Shown here: positions 45,591-61,488 of the stretch, piece by piece
How positions within the stretch are numbered: the stretch's first letter is position 1
Layout of the letters: each line of letters opens with the position of its first letter
Assembly (NCBI RefSeq): GCF_041381155.1
Contig: NC_091145.1
Span: 41,815,697 to 41,879,696 of the forward strand
DNA length: 64,000 bases
From: Argopecten irradians
Lineage: Eukaryota; Mollusca; Bivalvia; Pectinida; Pectinidae
Direction: 5' to 3'
Notes under the pieces: generated by a model
Told to the model about the DNA's origin: nothing
The model's database searches: none
What the model saw: only the letters and a program-made list of their open reading frames with translations
Translations under genes and position numbers: made by a program

Positions 45591-48500
45591 GATTTTTGAA
45601 TAATGTCCCCTGAGTTATCACTAGTGTCATATGACTTTATGTATAATGTCCACTGAGTTACCACTAGTGTCATATGACTTTATGTATAATGTCCACTGAG
45701 TTACCACTAGTGTCATATGACTTTATGTATAATGTCCACTGAGTTACCACTAGTGTCATATGACTTTATGTATAATGTCCTCTGTGTTACCATTAGTGTC
45801 ATATGACTTTATGTATAATCTCCACTGAGTTACCACTAGTGTCATATGACTTTATGTATAATGTCCACTGAGTTATCACTAGTGTCATATGACTTTATGT
45901 ATAATGTCCACTGAGTTACCACTAGTGTCATATGACTTTATGTATAATCTCCCCTGAGTTATCACTAGTGTCATATGACTTTATGTATAATGTCCACTGA
46001 GTTACCACTAGTGTCATATGACTTTATGTATAATCTCCACTGAGTTACCACTAGTGTCATATGACTTTATGTATAATGTCCACTGAGTTATCACTAGTGT
46101 CATATGACTTTATGTATAATCTCCACTGAGTTACCACTAGTGTCATATGACTTTAGTGTATAATGTCCACTGTGTTACCACTAGTGTCATATGACTTTAT
46201 GTATAATGTCCACTGTGTTACCACTAGTGTCATATGACTTTATGTATAATGTCCACTGAGTTACCACTAGTGTCATATGACTTTATGTATAATGTCCACT
46301 GAGTTACCACTAGTGTCATATGACTTTATGTATAATGTCCACTGTGTTACCACTAGTGTCATATGACTTTATGTATAATGTCCACTGAGTTACCACTAGT
46401 GTCATATGACTTTATGTATAATGTCCACTGAGTTACCACTAGTGTCATATGACTTTATGTATAATCACTAGTGCATATGATTTATGTCCACTGAGTTACC
46501 ACTAGTGTCATATGACTTTATGTATAATGTCCACTGAGTTACCACTAGTGTCATATGACTTTATGTATAATGTCCACTGAGTTACCACTAGTGTCATATG
46601 ACTTTATGTATAATCTCCACTGAGTTACCACTAGTGTCATATGACTTTATGTATAATCTCCACTGAGTTACCACTAGTGTCATATGACTTTATGTATAAT
46701 CTCCACTGAGTTACCACTAGTGTCATATGACTTTATGTATAATCTCCACTGAGTTACCACTAGTGTCATATGACTTTATGTATAATGTCCACTGAGTTAC
46801 CACTAGTGTCATATGACTTTATGTATAATCTCCACTGAGTTACCACTAGTGTCATATGACTTTATGTATAATCTCCACTGAGTTACCACTAGTGTCATAT
46901 GACTTTATGTATAATGTCCACTGAGTTACCACTAGTGTCATATGACTTTATGTATAATCTCCACTGAGTTACCACTAGTGTCATATGACTTTATGTATAA
47001 TCTCCACTGAGTTACCACTAGTGTCATATGACTTTATGTATAATCTCCACTGAGTTACCACTAGTGTCATATGACTTTATGTATAATCTCCACTGAGTTA
47101 CCACTAGTGTCATATGACTTTATGTATAATGTCCACTGAGTTACCACTAGTGTCATATGACTTTATGTATAATGTCCTCTGTGTTACCACTAGTGTCATA
47201 TGACTTTATGTATAATGTCCTCTGTGTTACCACTAGTGTCATATGACTTTATGTATAATCTCCACTGAGTTACCACTAGTGTCATATGACTTTATGTATA
47301 ATCTCCACTGAGTTACCACTAGTGTCATATGACTTTATGTATAATTCCACTGAGTTACCACTAGTGTCATATGACTTTATGTATAATGTCCACTGAGTTA
47401 CCACTAGTGTCATATGACTTTATGTATAATCTCCACTGAGTTACCACTAGTGTCATATGACTTTATGTATAATGTCCACTGAGTTACCACTAGTGTCATA
47501 TGACTTTATGTATAATCTCCACTGAGTTACCACTAGTGTCATATGACTTTATGTATAATCTCCACTGAGTTACCACTAGTGTCATATGACTTTATGTATA
47601 ATTCCACTGGTTACACTAGTGTCATATGACTTTATGTATAATCTCCACTGAGTTACCACTAGTGTCATATGACTTTATGTATAATGTCCACTGAGTTACC
47701 ACTAGTGTCATATGACTTTATGTATAATGTCCACTGAGTTACCACTAGTGTCATATGACTTTATGTATAATCTCCACTGAGTTACCACTAGTGTCATATG
47801 ACTTTATGTATAATTCCACTGAGTTACCACTAGTGTCATATGACTTTATGTATAATCTCCACTGAGTTACCACTAGTGTCATATGACTTTATGTATAATG
47901 TCCACTGAGTTACCACTAGTGTCATATGACTTTATGTATAATGTCCTCTGTGTTACCACTAGTGTCATATGACTTTATGTATAATGTCCTCTGTGTTACC
48001 ACTAGTGTCATATGACTTTATGTATAATCTCCACTGAGTTACCACTAGTGTCATATGACTTTATGTATAATCTCCACTGAGTTACCACTAGTGTCATATG
48101 ACTTTATGTATAATCTCCACTGAGTTACCACTAGTGTCATATGACTTTATGTATAATCTCCACTGAGTTACCACTAGTGTCATATGACTTTATGTATAAT
48201 TCCACTGAGTTACACTAGTGTCATATGACTTTATGTATAATCTCCACTGAGTTACCACTAGTGTCATATGACTTTATGTATAATGTCCACTGAGTTACCA
48301 CTAGTGTCATATGACTTTATGTATAATCTCCACTGAGTTACCACTAGTGTCATATGACTTTATGTATAATGTCCACTGAGTTATCACTAGTGTCATATGA
48401 CTTTATGTATAATCTCCACTGAGTTACCACTAGTGTCATATGACTTTATGTATAATGTCCACTGAGTTACCACTAGTGTCATATGACTTTATGTATAATC

Positions 48501-51500
48501 TCCACTGAGTTACCACTAGTGTCATATGACTTTATGTATAATCTCCACTGAGTTACCACTAGTGTCATATGACTTTATGTATAATGTCCACTGAGTTATC
48601 ACTAGTGTCATATGACTTTATGTATAATGTCCACTGAGTTACCACTAGTGTCATATGACTTTATGTATAATGTCCACTGAGTTACCACTAGTGTCATATG
48701 ACTTTATGTATAATCTCCACTGAGTTACCACTAGTGTCATATGACTTTATGTATAATGTCCACTGAGTTATCACTAGTGTCATATGACTTTATGTATAAT
48801 CTCCACTGAGTTACCACTAGTGTCATATGACTTTATGTATAATCTCCACTGAGTTACCACTAGTGTCATATGACTTTATGTATAATGTCCTCTGTGTTAC
48901 CACTAGTGTCATATGACTTTATGTATAATGTCCTCTGTGTTACCACTAGTGTCATATGACTTTATGTATAATGTCCACTGAGTTACCACTAGTGTCATAT
49001 GACTTTATGTATAATGTCCACTGAGTTATCACTAGTGTCATATGACTTTATGTATAATCTCCACTGAGTTATCACTAGTGTCATATGACTTTATGTATAA
49101 TCTCCACTGAGTTACCACTAGTGTCATATGACTTTATGTATAATGTCCACTGAGTTACCACTAGTGTCATATGACTTTATGTATAATGTCCACTGAGTTA
49201 CCACTAGTGTCATATGACTTTATGTATAATGTCCACTGAGTTACCACTAGTGTCATATGACTTTATGTATAATGTCCTCCACTAGTGTCATATGACTTTA
49301 TGATAATTCCACTGAGTTACCACTAGTGTCATATGACTTTATGTATAATGTCCACTGAGTTACCACTAGTGTCATATGACTTTATGTAAATGATACTCCA
49401 CTGAGTTACCACTAGTGTCATATGACTTTATGTATAATGTCCACTGAGTTACCACTAGTGTCATATGACTTTATGTATAATGTCCACTGAGTTACCACTA
49501 GTGTCATATGACTTTATGTATAATGTCCACTGAGTTACCACTAGTGTCATATGACTTTATGTATAATGTCCACTGAGTTACCACTAGTGTCATATGACTT
49601 TATGTATAATGTCCACTGAGTTACCACTAGTGTCATATGACTTTATGTATAATGTCCACTGAGTTACCACTAGTGTCATATGACTTTATGTATAATGTCC
49701 ACTGAGTTACCACTAGTGTCATATGACTTTATGTATAATGTCCACTGAGTTACCACTAGTGTCATATGACTTTATGTATAATCTCCACTGAGTTACCACT
49801 AGTGTCATATGACTTTATGTATAATGTCCACTGAGTTACACTAGTGTCATATGACTTTATGTATAATTCCACTGAGTTACACTAGTGTCATATGACTTTA
49901 TGTATAATGTCCACTGAGTTACCACTAGTGTCATATGACTTTATGTATAATCTCCACTGAGTTACCACTAGTGTCATATGACTTTATGTATAATCTCCAC
50001 TGAGTTACCACTAGTGTCATATGACTTTATGTATAATGTCCACTGAGTTACCACTAGTGTCATATGACTTTATGTATAATGTCCACTGAGTTACCACTAG
50101 TGTCATATGACTTTATGTATAATGTCCACTGTGTTACCACTAGTGTCATATGACTTTATGTATAATGTCCACTGAGTTACCACTAGTGTCATATGACTTT
50201 ATGTATAATGTCCACTGAGTTACCACTAGTGTCATATGACTTTATGTATAATCTCCACTGAGTTACCACTAGTGTCATATGACTTTATGTATAATGTCCA
50301 CTGAGTTATCACTAGTGTCATATGACTTTATGTATAATCTCCACTGAGTTACCACTAGTGTCATATGACTTTATGTATAATGTCCACTGAGTTACCACTA
50401 GTGTCATATGACTTTATGTATAATGTCCACTGAGTTACCACTAGTGTCATATGACTTTATGTATAATGTCCACTGAGTTACCACTAGTGTCATATGACTT
50501 TATGTATAATGTCCACTGAGTTACCACTAGTGTCATATGACTTTATGTATAATGTCCACTGAGTTACCACTAGTGTCATATGACTTTATGTATAATGTCC
50601 ACTGAGTTACCACTAGTGTCATATGACTTTATGTATAATGTCCTCTGAGTTACCACTAGTGTCATATGACTTTATGTATAATCTCCACTGAGTTACCACT
50701 AGTGTCATATGACTTTATGTATAATCTCCACTGAGTTACCACTAGTGTCATATGACTTTATGTATAATGTCCACTGAGTTACCACTAGTGTCATATGACT
50801 TTATGTATATATGTCCACTGAGTTACCACTAGTGTCATATGACTTTATGTATAATGTCCCACTGAGTTACCACTAGTGTCATATGACTTTATGTATAATG
50901 TCCACTGAGTTACCACTAGTGTCATATGACTTTATGTATATAATGTCCACTGATGTTAACCACTAGTGTCATATGACTTTATGTATAATCTCCACTGAGT
51001 TACCACTAGTGTCATATGACTTTATGTATAATGTCCACTGAGTTACCACTAGTGTCATATGACTTTATGTATAATCTCCACTGAGTTACCACTAGTGTCA
51101 TATGACTTTATGTATAATCTCCACTGAGTTACCACTAGTGTCATATGACTTTATGTATAATGTCCACTGAGTTACCACTAGTGTCATATGACTTTATGTA
51201 TAATCTCCACTGAGTTACCACTAGTGTCATATGACTTTATGTATAATGTCCACTGAGTTACCACTAGTGTCATATGACTTTATGTATAATGTCCACTGAG
51301 TTACCACTAGTGTCATATGACTTTATGTATAATCTCCACTGAGTTACCACTAGTGTCATATGACTTTATGTATAATGTCCACTGAGTTACCACTAGTGTC
51401 ATATGACTTTATGTATAATCTCCACTGAGTTACCACTAGTGTCATATGACCTTTATGTATAATGTCCACTGAGTTACCACTAGTGTCATATGACTTTATG

Positions 51501-54500
51501 TATAATCTCCACTGAGTTACCACTAGTGTCATATGACTTTATGTATAATGTCCACTGAGTTACCACTAGTGTCATATGACTTTATGTATAATCTCCACTG
51601 AGTTACCACTAGTGTCATATGACTTTATGTATAATGTCCTCTGTGTTACCACTAGTGTCATATGACTTTATGTATAATGTCCTCTGTGTTACCACTAGTG
51701 TCATATGACTTTATGTATAATCTCCACTGAGTTACCACTAGTGTCATATGACTTTATGTATAATCTCCACTGAGTTACCACTAGTGTCATATGACTTTAT
51801 GTATAATGTCCACTGAGTTACCACTAGTGTCATATGACTTTATGTATAATCTCCACTGAGTTACCACTAGTTACCATATGACTTTATGTATAATGTCCAC
51901 TGAGTTACCACTAGTGTCATATGACTTTATGTATAATTCCACTGAGTTACCACTAGTGTCATATGACTTTATGTATAATCTCCACTGAGTTACCACTAGT
52001 GTCATATGACTTTATGTATAACTCCACTGATGTTACCACTAGTGTCATATGACTTTATGTATAATCTCCACTGAGTTACCACTAGTGTCATATGACTTTA
52101 TGTATAATCTCCACTGAGTTACCACTAGTGTCATATGACTTTATGTATAATGTCCACTGAGTTATACCACTAGTGTCATATGACTTTATGTATAATCTCC
52201 ACTGAGTTACCACTAGTGTCATATGACTTTATGTATAATGTCCACTGAGTTACCACTAGTGTCATATGACTTTATGTATAATTCCACTGAGTTACCACTA
52301 GTGTCATATGACTTTATGTATAATCTCCACTGAGTTACCACTAGTGTCATATGACTTTATGTATAATCTCCACTGAGTTACCACTAGTGTCATATGACTT
52401 TATGTATAATGTCCACTGAGTTACCACTAGTGTCATATGACTTTATGTATAATCTCCACTGAGTTACCACTAGTGTCATATGACTTTATGTATAAATGTC
52501 CACTGAGTTACCACTAGTGTCATATGACTTTATGTATAATGTCCACTGAGTTACCACTAGTGTCATATGACTTTATGTATAATGTCCTCTGTGTTACCAC
52601 TAGTGTCATATGACTTTATGTATAATCTCCACTGAGTTACCACTAGTGTCATATGACTTTATGTATAATGTCCACTGAGTTACCACTAGTGTCATATGAC
52701 TTTATGTATAATGTCCACTGAGTTACCACTAGTGTCATATGACTTTATGTATAATGTCCTCTGTGTTACCACTAGTGTCATATGACTTTATGTATAATGT
52801 CCTCTGTGTTACCACTAGTGTCATATGACTTTATGTATAATGTCCACTGAGTTACCACTAGTGTCATATGACTTTATGTATAATGTCCACTGAGTTACCA
52901 CTAGTGTCATATGACTTTATGTATAATCTCCACTGGTTACAGTGTCATATGACTTATGTATAATTCCACTGAGTTACCACTAGTGTCATATGACTTTATG
53001 TATAATCTCCACTGAGTTACCACTAGTGTCATATGACTTTATGTATAATGTCCACTGAGTTACCACTAGTGTCATATGACTTTATGTATAATGTCCACTG
53101 AGTTATCACTAGTGTCATATGACTTTATGTATAATCTCCACTGAGTTACCACTAGTGTCATATGACTTTATGTATAATCTCCACTGAGTTACCACTAGTG
53201 TCATATGACTTTATGTATAATGTCCACTGAGTTACCACTAGTGTCATATGACTTTATGTATAATGTCCACTGAGTTTTCATTAGTGGCATATGACTTTAT
53301 GTATAATGTCCACTGAGTTTTCATTAGTGGCATATGACTTTATGTATAATGTCCACTGAGTTATCACTAGTGTCATATGACTTTATGTATAATCTCCACT
53401 GAGTTACCACTAGTGTCATATGACTTTATGTATAATGTCCACTGAGTTACCACTAGTGTCATATGACTTTATGTATAATGTCCACTGAGTTACCACTAGT
53501 GTCATATGACTTTATGTATAATGTCCACTGAGTTACCACTAGTGTCATATGACTTTATGTATAATCTCCACTGAGTTACCACTAGTGTCATATGACTTTA
53601 TGTATAATTCATGAGTTCCACTACTGAATGTTACACTGAAGTGTCATATGACTAGTGGTTCACTAGTGTCATATGACTTTATGTATAATTCCACTGAGTT
53701 ACCACTAGTGTCATATGACTTTATGTATAATGTCCACTGAGTTACCACTAGTGTCATATGACTTTATGTATAATGTCCACTGAGTTACCACTAGTGTCAT
53801 ATGACTTTATGTATAATGTCCACTGAGTTACCACTAGTGTCATATGACTTTATGTATAATCTCCACTGAGTTACCACTAGTGTCATATGACTTTATGTAT
53901 AATCTCCACTGAGTTACCACTAGTGTCATATGACTTTATGTATAATCTCCACTGAGTTACCACTAGTGTCATATGACTTTATGTATAATGTCCACTGAGT
54001 TACCACTAGTGTCATATGACTTTATGTATAATGTCCACTGAGTTACCACTAGTGTCATATGACTTTATGTATAATGTCCACTGAGTTACCACTAGTGTCA
54101 TATGACTTTATGTATAATCTCCACTGAGTTACCACTAGTGTCATATGACTTTATGTATAATGTCCACTGAGTTACCACTAGTGTCATATGACTTTATGTA
54201 TAATCTCCACTGAGTTACCACTAGTGTCATATGACTTTATGTATAATGTCCACTGAGTTACCACTAGTGTCATATGACTTTATGTATAATGTCCACTGAG
54301 TTACCACTAGTGTCATATGACTTTATGTATAATCTCCACTGAGTTACCACTAGTGTCATATGACTTTATGTATAATGTCCACTGAGTTACCACTAGTGTC
54401 ATATGACTTTATGTATAATCTCCACTGAGTTACCACTAGTGTCATATGACTTTATGTATAATGTCCACTGAGTTACCACTAGTGTCATATGACTTTATGT

Positions 54501-56770
54501 ATAATGTCCACTGAGTTACCACTAGTGTCATATGACTTTATGTATAATCTCCACTGAGTTACCACTAGTGTCATATGACTTTATGTATAATCTCCACTGA
54601 GTTACCACTAGTGTCATATGACTTTATGTATAATCTCCACTGAGTTATCACTAGTGTCATATGACTTTATGTATAATGTCCACTGAGTTACCACTAGTGT
54701 CATATGACTTTATGTATAATCTCCACTGAGTTACCACTAGTGTCATATGACTTTATGTATAATCTCCACTGAGTTACCACTAGTGTCATATGACTTTATG
54801 TATAATGTCCACTGAGTTATCACTAGTGTCATATGACTTTATGTATAATCTCCACTGAGTTACCACTAGTGTCATATGACTTTATGTATAATCTCCACTG
54901 AGTTACCACTAGTGTCATATGACTTTATGTATAATCTCCACTGAGTTACCACTAGTGTCATATGACTTTATGTATAATCTCCACTGAGTTACCACTAGTG
55001 TCATATGACTTTATGTATAATCTCCACTGAGTTACCACTAGTGTCATATGACTTTATGTATAATCTCCACTGAGTTACCACTAGTGTCATATGACTTTAT
55101 GTATAATGTCCACTGAGTTACCACTAGTGTCATATGACTTTATGTATAATCTCCACTGAGTTACCACTAGTGTCATATGACTTTATGTATAATGTCCACT
55201 GAGTTACCACTAGTGTCATATGACTTTATGTATAATGTCCTCTGTGTTACCACTAGTGTCATATGACTTTATGTATAATCTCCACTGAGTTACCACTAGT
55301 GTCATATGACTTTATGTATAATGTCCACTGAGTTACCACTAGTGTCATATGACTTTATGTATAATGTCCTCTGTGTTACCACTAGTGTCATATGACTTTA
55401 TAGTGTCATATGACTTTATGTATAATGTCCACTGAGTTACCACTAGTGTCATATGACTTTATGTATAATCTCCACTGAGTTATCACTAGTGTCATATGAC
55501 TTTATGTATAATGTCCACTGAGTTATCACTAGTGTCATATGACTTTATGTATAATCTCCACTGAGTTACCACTAGTGTCATATGACTTTATGTATAATGT
55601 CCACTGAGTGTTACCACTAGTGTCATATGACTTTATGTATAATCTCCACTGAGTTACCACTAGTGTCATATGACTTTATGTATAATGTCCACTGAGTTAC
55701 CACTAGTGTCATATGACTTTATGTATAATCTCCACTGAGTTATCACTAGTGTCATATGACTTTATGTATAATCTCCACTGAGTTATCACTAGTGTCATAT
55801 GACTTTATGTATAATCTCCACTGAGTTACCACTAGTGTCATATGACTTTATGTATAATCTCCACTGAGTTACCACTAGTGTCATATGACTTTATGTATAA
55901 TCTCCACTGAGTTACCACTAGTGTCATATGACTTTATGTATAATCTCCACTGAGTTACCACTAGTGTCATATGACTTTATGTATAATCTCCACTGAGTTA
56001 CCACTAGTGTCATATGACTTTATGTATAATCTCCACTGAGTTACCACTAGTGTCATATGACTTTATGTATAATGTCCACTGAGTTATCAACTAGTGTCAT
56101 ATGACTTTATGTATAATGTCCACTGAGTTACCACTAGTGTCATATGACTTTATGTATAATCTCCACTGAGTTACCACTAGTGTCATATGACTTTATGTAT
56201 AATCTCCACTGAGTTACCACTAGTGTCATATGACTTTATGTATAATCTCCACTGAGTTATCACTAGTGTCATATGACTTTATGTATAATCTCCACTGAGT
56301 TACCACTAGTGTCATATGACTTTATGTATAATGTCCACTGAGTTACCACTAGTGTCATATGACTTTATGTATAATCTCCACTGAGTTACCACTAGTGTCA
56401 TATGACTTTATGTATAATCTCCACTGAGTTACCACTAGTGTCATATGACTCACCTATGTGTCATATGACTAAAATGTCCTGTGTAACCACTAGTGTCATA
56501 TGACTTTATGTATAATGTCCACTGAGTTACCACTAGTGTCATATGACTTTATGTATAATCTCCACTGAGTTACCACTAGTGTCATATGACTTTATGTATA
56601 ATCTCCACTGAGTTATCACTAGTGTCATATGACTTTATGTATAATGAACTGAGTTATCACTAGTGTCTTAAGGACTTTATGTATAATCTCCACTGAGTTA
56701 CCTACTAGTGTCATTGACTTTATGTATAATGTCCACTGATTTTCATTAGTGGCATATGAATTTATGGATA
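45591..56770. repeat. 43-bp satellite-like minisatellite, about 260 copies
   Basis: The unit is CTCCACTGAGTTACCACTAG followed by TGTCATATGACTTTATGTAT and AAT. Main variants are TAATGTCC versus TAATCTCC, TTACC versus TTATC, and a paired TCCTCTGTGTTACC form. Each unit contains CACTAGTG directly overlapping GTCATATGAC, two perfect palindromes in a row. Units are nearly identical across 11 kb, apart from rare 1-4 base indels and two or three scrambled spots (near 46465, 53620, 56455). The period is not a multiple of three, so no long open frame forms. No gene is embedded. Confidence 0.97.
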
Positions 56771-56989
56771 ATGAAGGAAGTCAATTAAGGATTTCAATAA
56801 TTAAACTTTCTCTAATAGTTTTTTGTGATAGTACAGATATTTCAATTGTGTAATGAACCTTAACTAAGGTATGGAAACTTGCCAGGTCTCGCAATAACAA
56901 ATTTTTTAATTGCATGTTATAAAATGATATTTTATGTATTTCATTGGCACATGACCTATTTTATGCGTTATTTAATTTGTTACTTCTAC

Positions 56990-57400
56990 TTCGATCTTTT
57001 TATGTATTCCTTGTTCCATGACGTATTTATTGTATTTCTTCTGCCATGACCTATCTAATGTATGCCGTGTGTCATGACGTATTTATTGTATTTCTTCTGC
57101 CATGACCTATCTAATGTATGCCGTGTGTCATGACGTATTTATTTTATTTCTTCTGCCATGACCTATCTAATGTATTCCTGTGTCATGACTTATTTTATGT
57201 ATTCTATGTGACATGGCCTGTTCGATGTATTCCATGTGCCATGACCTACTCATTGCATTCCTTTTATCATGACCTATTTAACGTATTTCTTGTGCGATAG
57301 CCTAGTTTACTTGTACCATGACCTATTCTATTTTTTCCGTGTGTTATGACTTATTTTATATATTCCGTGTGCCACAACCTATTTATGCATTACTTCTGTC
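56990..57400. repeat. degenerate ~28-bp tandem repeat
   Basis: About fourteen diverged units of the type CCATGACCTATCTAATGTAT + TCCTGTGT. Two 56-bp double units near 57020-57130 are nearly identical. Plus-strand open frames over it are by-products. Confidence 0.85.
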
Positions 57401-59280
57401 AGAACAGAGATCACATATTTCATTCATGGAGTTGCCATCCTCTAGTAGCCGCATTTCGTTCTACTTTTTACAGCCATGGTTAAGTTTATACATATATGTA
57501 GTTATGACCTGCAAGCGACTGTCCTCACTAAGGCTAGTGTTAGTTCTGACTCATGTCGCTATGGCCTTTACTGATGATACCATCAGGGAGTTTTGTCCAC
57601 CGTGACGACATTATATCATATATAATTTACCCTGGAGGTAAGAAATATATAATAATAAAAGAAAATTTGGGTTGTCGTTTTATTACTTCCACTAAAGACT
57701 AATTTGGTGGATCAACTCTTCCTTACTGTACTATATTTTATTGGGATATAGGCGGTCATCTCCAGGACATTGTCAAAAGCATTGCTATGGCTTTAACCTT
57801 TTTCCAAGAGCTGTAGAAATTGGTTGTTTTTTAGTCGAAAATATAACCTTATATGTTTAACTGTTACTAGTCACACTCATTGTACTGATATTTCTCATCA
57901 ATTAATGGGATTTATATTATTTCTTATCTTTTATCTCGTGTTAATGGTTCATTCCACTCATTCTATTTACAATCAAAAGGTTTGATAACAAATCGAAGGC
58001 GAGATAGTGTGGTCTATTGTTTTAAGGATTGAATATTACTTTGGTCGATTTCATGGGGTGATGAATTGAGTTCCTCTTGAAACAAATGAACTGCGAAATT
58101 TCAAGAATAACTCAATTCATTACAATTCATATATTTTAATTCATTCGTATTTAATTAAATATTTTCATATTAATAAATTAAAACGTTTTGCGATTCTCTG
58201 GACTCGTGCAAGTCTACAACGAGAGACATAAGAAAGTAGTCGGTCATTAGAACACAACTAATTAAAATAACAAGTGCAAATATTACAATTTGTCATACAT
58301 TTATTATAATTAAACAATTTTCTTATTAGTTTAATCAAGATGGAAAATAAAAATATTGAAATAGATTTAGAAATTAGTGCAAAAATCGTCCGCCAAAGCT
58401 GCGATTCAAAATGGAGAGTCACCGTAACGTGATGGGACCGGCATTGTTCTAGTGGTTTATGTACCCTTTAGCCTTGATATAAGTTTCAAAAGTGAATTAA
58501 GGTAAGTGACTTAAATATAACATTTCTTACCGTCGTTTTCCCATCCTCACTTGATTTTTACAGAGACGTTCTTAGTTTTGACATACGTCACACAGGGACA
58601 TGACACATTTTATCCCTCTTCTGTACCGCAATGTTGACCGACTCGAATGAAAAACATGGGTCATTAAATGATAAAAGGACAGAAATTGATCCGATAGACA
58701 CAATCAAATCATAACTAAACCGAAAAATGTGTATAATATGCCTAATGATTTCAGTAGGCCTACACCCCCCCCCCCCTCCACAAAAATAAGCTTAACGATG
58801 TCTCACACTCCTTCTTCGCTAACGACGTGAAAAAAGCTAATGCTATAACTACAAAATCGGACTTCATAAAAATGTTCTTTAAAGTTTAGATGGTAGGAAT
58901 CTGTAATATTTGCATTTTTTTCAAAATACCACTGTCTACATCTAGGCCTATAGTATGCCTACAGTACCTAGTAGTTAGGAAGCTACGCCTTCTTAGGCAA
59001 AAGTAGGTCCAGAATATTTTCTTGCGCTGAGACCGATTTTAAAAGATATCCAAGTCCTAGGGCATATGAAACAGTATTTGTTTAAGTAGTTACATTGAGT
59101 CCAACGTCAGTAAGAATTGAAATATTTAAGTTTGGTGTAAGTATGCAAACATATCCATTATGTATACGTTGGACAATCTGTGGTGTTGTCTAACCAATGT
59201 CTACTTAGGCCGATTGATATCAGCAAACCAACAATCAAGCGAAAATATTTGATTTCTCCCGAAAAAAAAGGTTTCCTGCT
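57401..59280. other. unassigned AT-rich intergenic DNA
   Basis: No exon, RNA gene or clear repeat can be supported. It contains a run of C near 58765 and probably the eroded 3' side of the LINE that follows. Confidence 0.4.
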
Positions 59281-61488
59281 GAAAAATCATTAAGTCATGA
59301 TAGTCAGTGGTAGGTGTAATCCTCCATTTATGTAATCATTGTAAATAACATTCCTCTTTATTTTATTTTGCTTTCCATCCCATAAAAAATTGAAAAAGGT
59401 TTTTTGCAATTCATTAATGATATGTGAGGGAGGGTCGGGAAGGACCGTCAATGTTTGAATGAAAATAGGTAGAGCCAAACTTCTAATAATGGTTACTTTT
59501 CCAATAAAAGATAAATTTCTAAATAACCAATCTTTTAGTAATGTTTGTACAGATTGAAGTTTTTCATTGTAATTATCTTCATAGATGTTTGCTTTTTGAA
59601 AATTATATTTAATACCAAGAAGTTTAAAGATACCTTGATGGTTCCATAGTAATTTCTTATTAGGTAAAAATTCATGCCCACAACCCCTTCTCGCCCCAAT
59701 CCATATTGCTTGAGTTTTTTCGAGATTAATTCTGAGACCCGATACTTTTGCAAAGTCTTCCAAAAAGTTAAACGTTGTTTCAAGAGAAAGTGGATAATCT
59801 GATAATGTAAGTGATGTGTCATCCGCAAATTGGTTTACTAAGTACTCTGAATTGTTTATTTAATATCATTTATACTTTGATTGATTTTTTAGGCTGAACT
59901 AAGAAGTTATAGACATAGAATACAAATATATGGACTCAAGGGGTCACCTTGTCTCACCCCACATTGTACTTCAAAAAAGTTTGAACAATGGCCATTAGGA
60001 ACTATTTCATACAAGGATTTAATCCACTGATTAATTGAAGGCCCAAAACCATACAAATATAAAGAGTCGAATATAAAAAGATTAGTCCAGGGATATTTTT
60101 CTGTGTTTTCTATTAAATCAGCAATTAAATACTACATTTTCCAACATATCTTCCTTTTATAATTTTTTATGTATCGCTTATAAAACTATCAAGTATTTTT
60201 TATTCGATTTGAAATAACCGATGACGCGATTTTATAATCAACATTTAGAAGTGTAATGGGCCTCCAATTCTTCATATATAATTTGGATTTTCCTTCCTTA
60301 GGGATACAAGTAATCATCCCACGTCTTTGTGAAATTGAAAATTGGCCATCTATATGTGCCTGATTTACAGAACGTATCAAAAATATGAATATCTACCCCC
60401 CCCCCCCCCAAATATAAAATTCTACAGTATAGCTGTCTATACCAGATGACTTATTATTTTTCATATTCTTAATTTTGAAAAGACACAAGTATCCAAGTTG
60501 GCAGATAATTTGTTTATAAATGGATTTGTTTCATCAAAGAAAGTATGTGGATTATTATCTGAATATTTTTTTTTGTGTAGAGGTTTTCGTAATAAAGTTT
60601 TTGTTCGTGTAATATATCTGCCAAATCGGTAACCTCTTCACCATTTCCTTTAAGAAGTTTAGGAATAAGTTTCTCCTGAAAGTGTCTTTTCTCTAAATTA
60701 CAAAAATATTTGGTACTTTTCTCACCTTCTACTTTCCATCTTGCTTTTGCTCTTAAAATAATGCCATTAATTCTATTTTCTCTTAGTGTTTTTAGTTTGT
60801 TTTCCAGCCCTTCTATTTCTTCTATTTGCCTTTGTTCTGCTTTCTGTAGTTTATCTAATTTTGTTTCTAACTGGTTTTCTTCTTTCTCCCTATCCCTCTT
60901 TTTTCTGTGCTGAATAAGCAATAGTCATTCCCCTTACAGTAAATTTTACAGTTTCCCAAATTAAAGACAGTTTATTCTAAAATTGAGTTGATTACGGTTT
61001 TCTACTTCAGGATTTTCTGCATATTAATTTATTGCATCAGTTATACCCTGTTTAACTAATATTACATATTCCTGATCTCGCAGCAAACTATTATTGAATT
61101 TCCATGTTGCTTTTCCCCTTTTTGTTTTATGAATTCAACTGCTATTGATATTGGACTATGGTCTGACCTATAACTGATCCCAATGTCACTATCTTTTATT
61201 AAAGGAGTCAAGACTGAAGATACCAGAAAGTAATCCAACCTTGCTTGTTTATTATTTGGGCCATACCCAGTATATAAATTTGTATCTTTGTTTTGTTCAC
61301 GCCAGATATCTATAAGATCAAAAGAGTCCATGATATCCACAAGTTTATCCCGACTTAAAGCAATGTTTCTTTTAATATAATTTCTGGTATCTTTAACATA
61401 ATCTTGTGGTGTATTCCAGTCTCCCCCATAATTATAGAAGTATTTTCACACGATTCAAGATGGTGAGATAGTTGGTGATAGAAGTTGA
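59281..61488 (-). mobile_element. L1/Tx1-like LINE fragment: endonuclease C-terminus and reverse transcriptase
   Basis: Minus-strand order is as in a LINE ORF2. Endonuclease end: GGDWNTPQDY near 61430 and SDHSPI near 61160. Then a Lys/Glu-rich linker (60921-60514) and the reverse transcriptase: [14 protein letters not shown] near 60240, VRQGDPLSP near 59940, the FADD catalytic motif at 59829-59818, and a thumb region with LLGIKYNF and FLWDGK near 59640-59350. Several frame changes and stops interrupt it, and both the endonuclease N-terminus and the region after the thumb are missing. QGDPLSP and LLNVDYKI point to the L1/Tx1 side rather than CR1. The 5' end abuts the CARD pseudo-exon exactly at about 61488. 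Confidence 0.8.

Noticed and set aside
45591-56770. CRISPR-like array
   Set aside because: There is no repeat/spacer alternation. The whole 43-bp unit repeats head to tail, the context is eukaryotic, and no cas genes are present.
57118-57605. Phe/Tyr-rich plus-strand frames
   Set aside because: They lie over the degenerate 28-bp repeat and low-complexity flank; no family resemblance or splice support.
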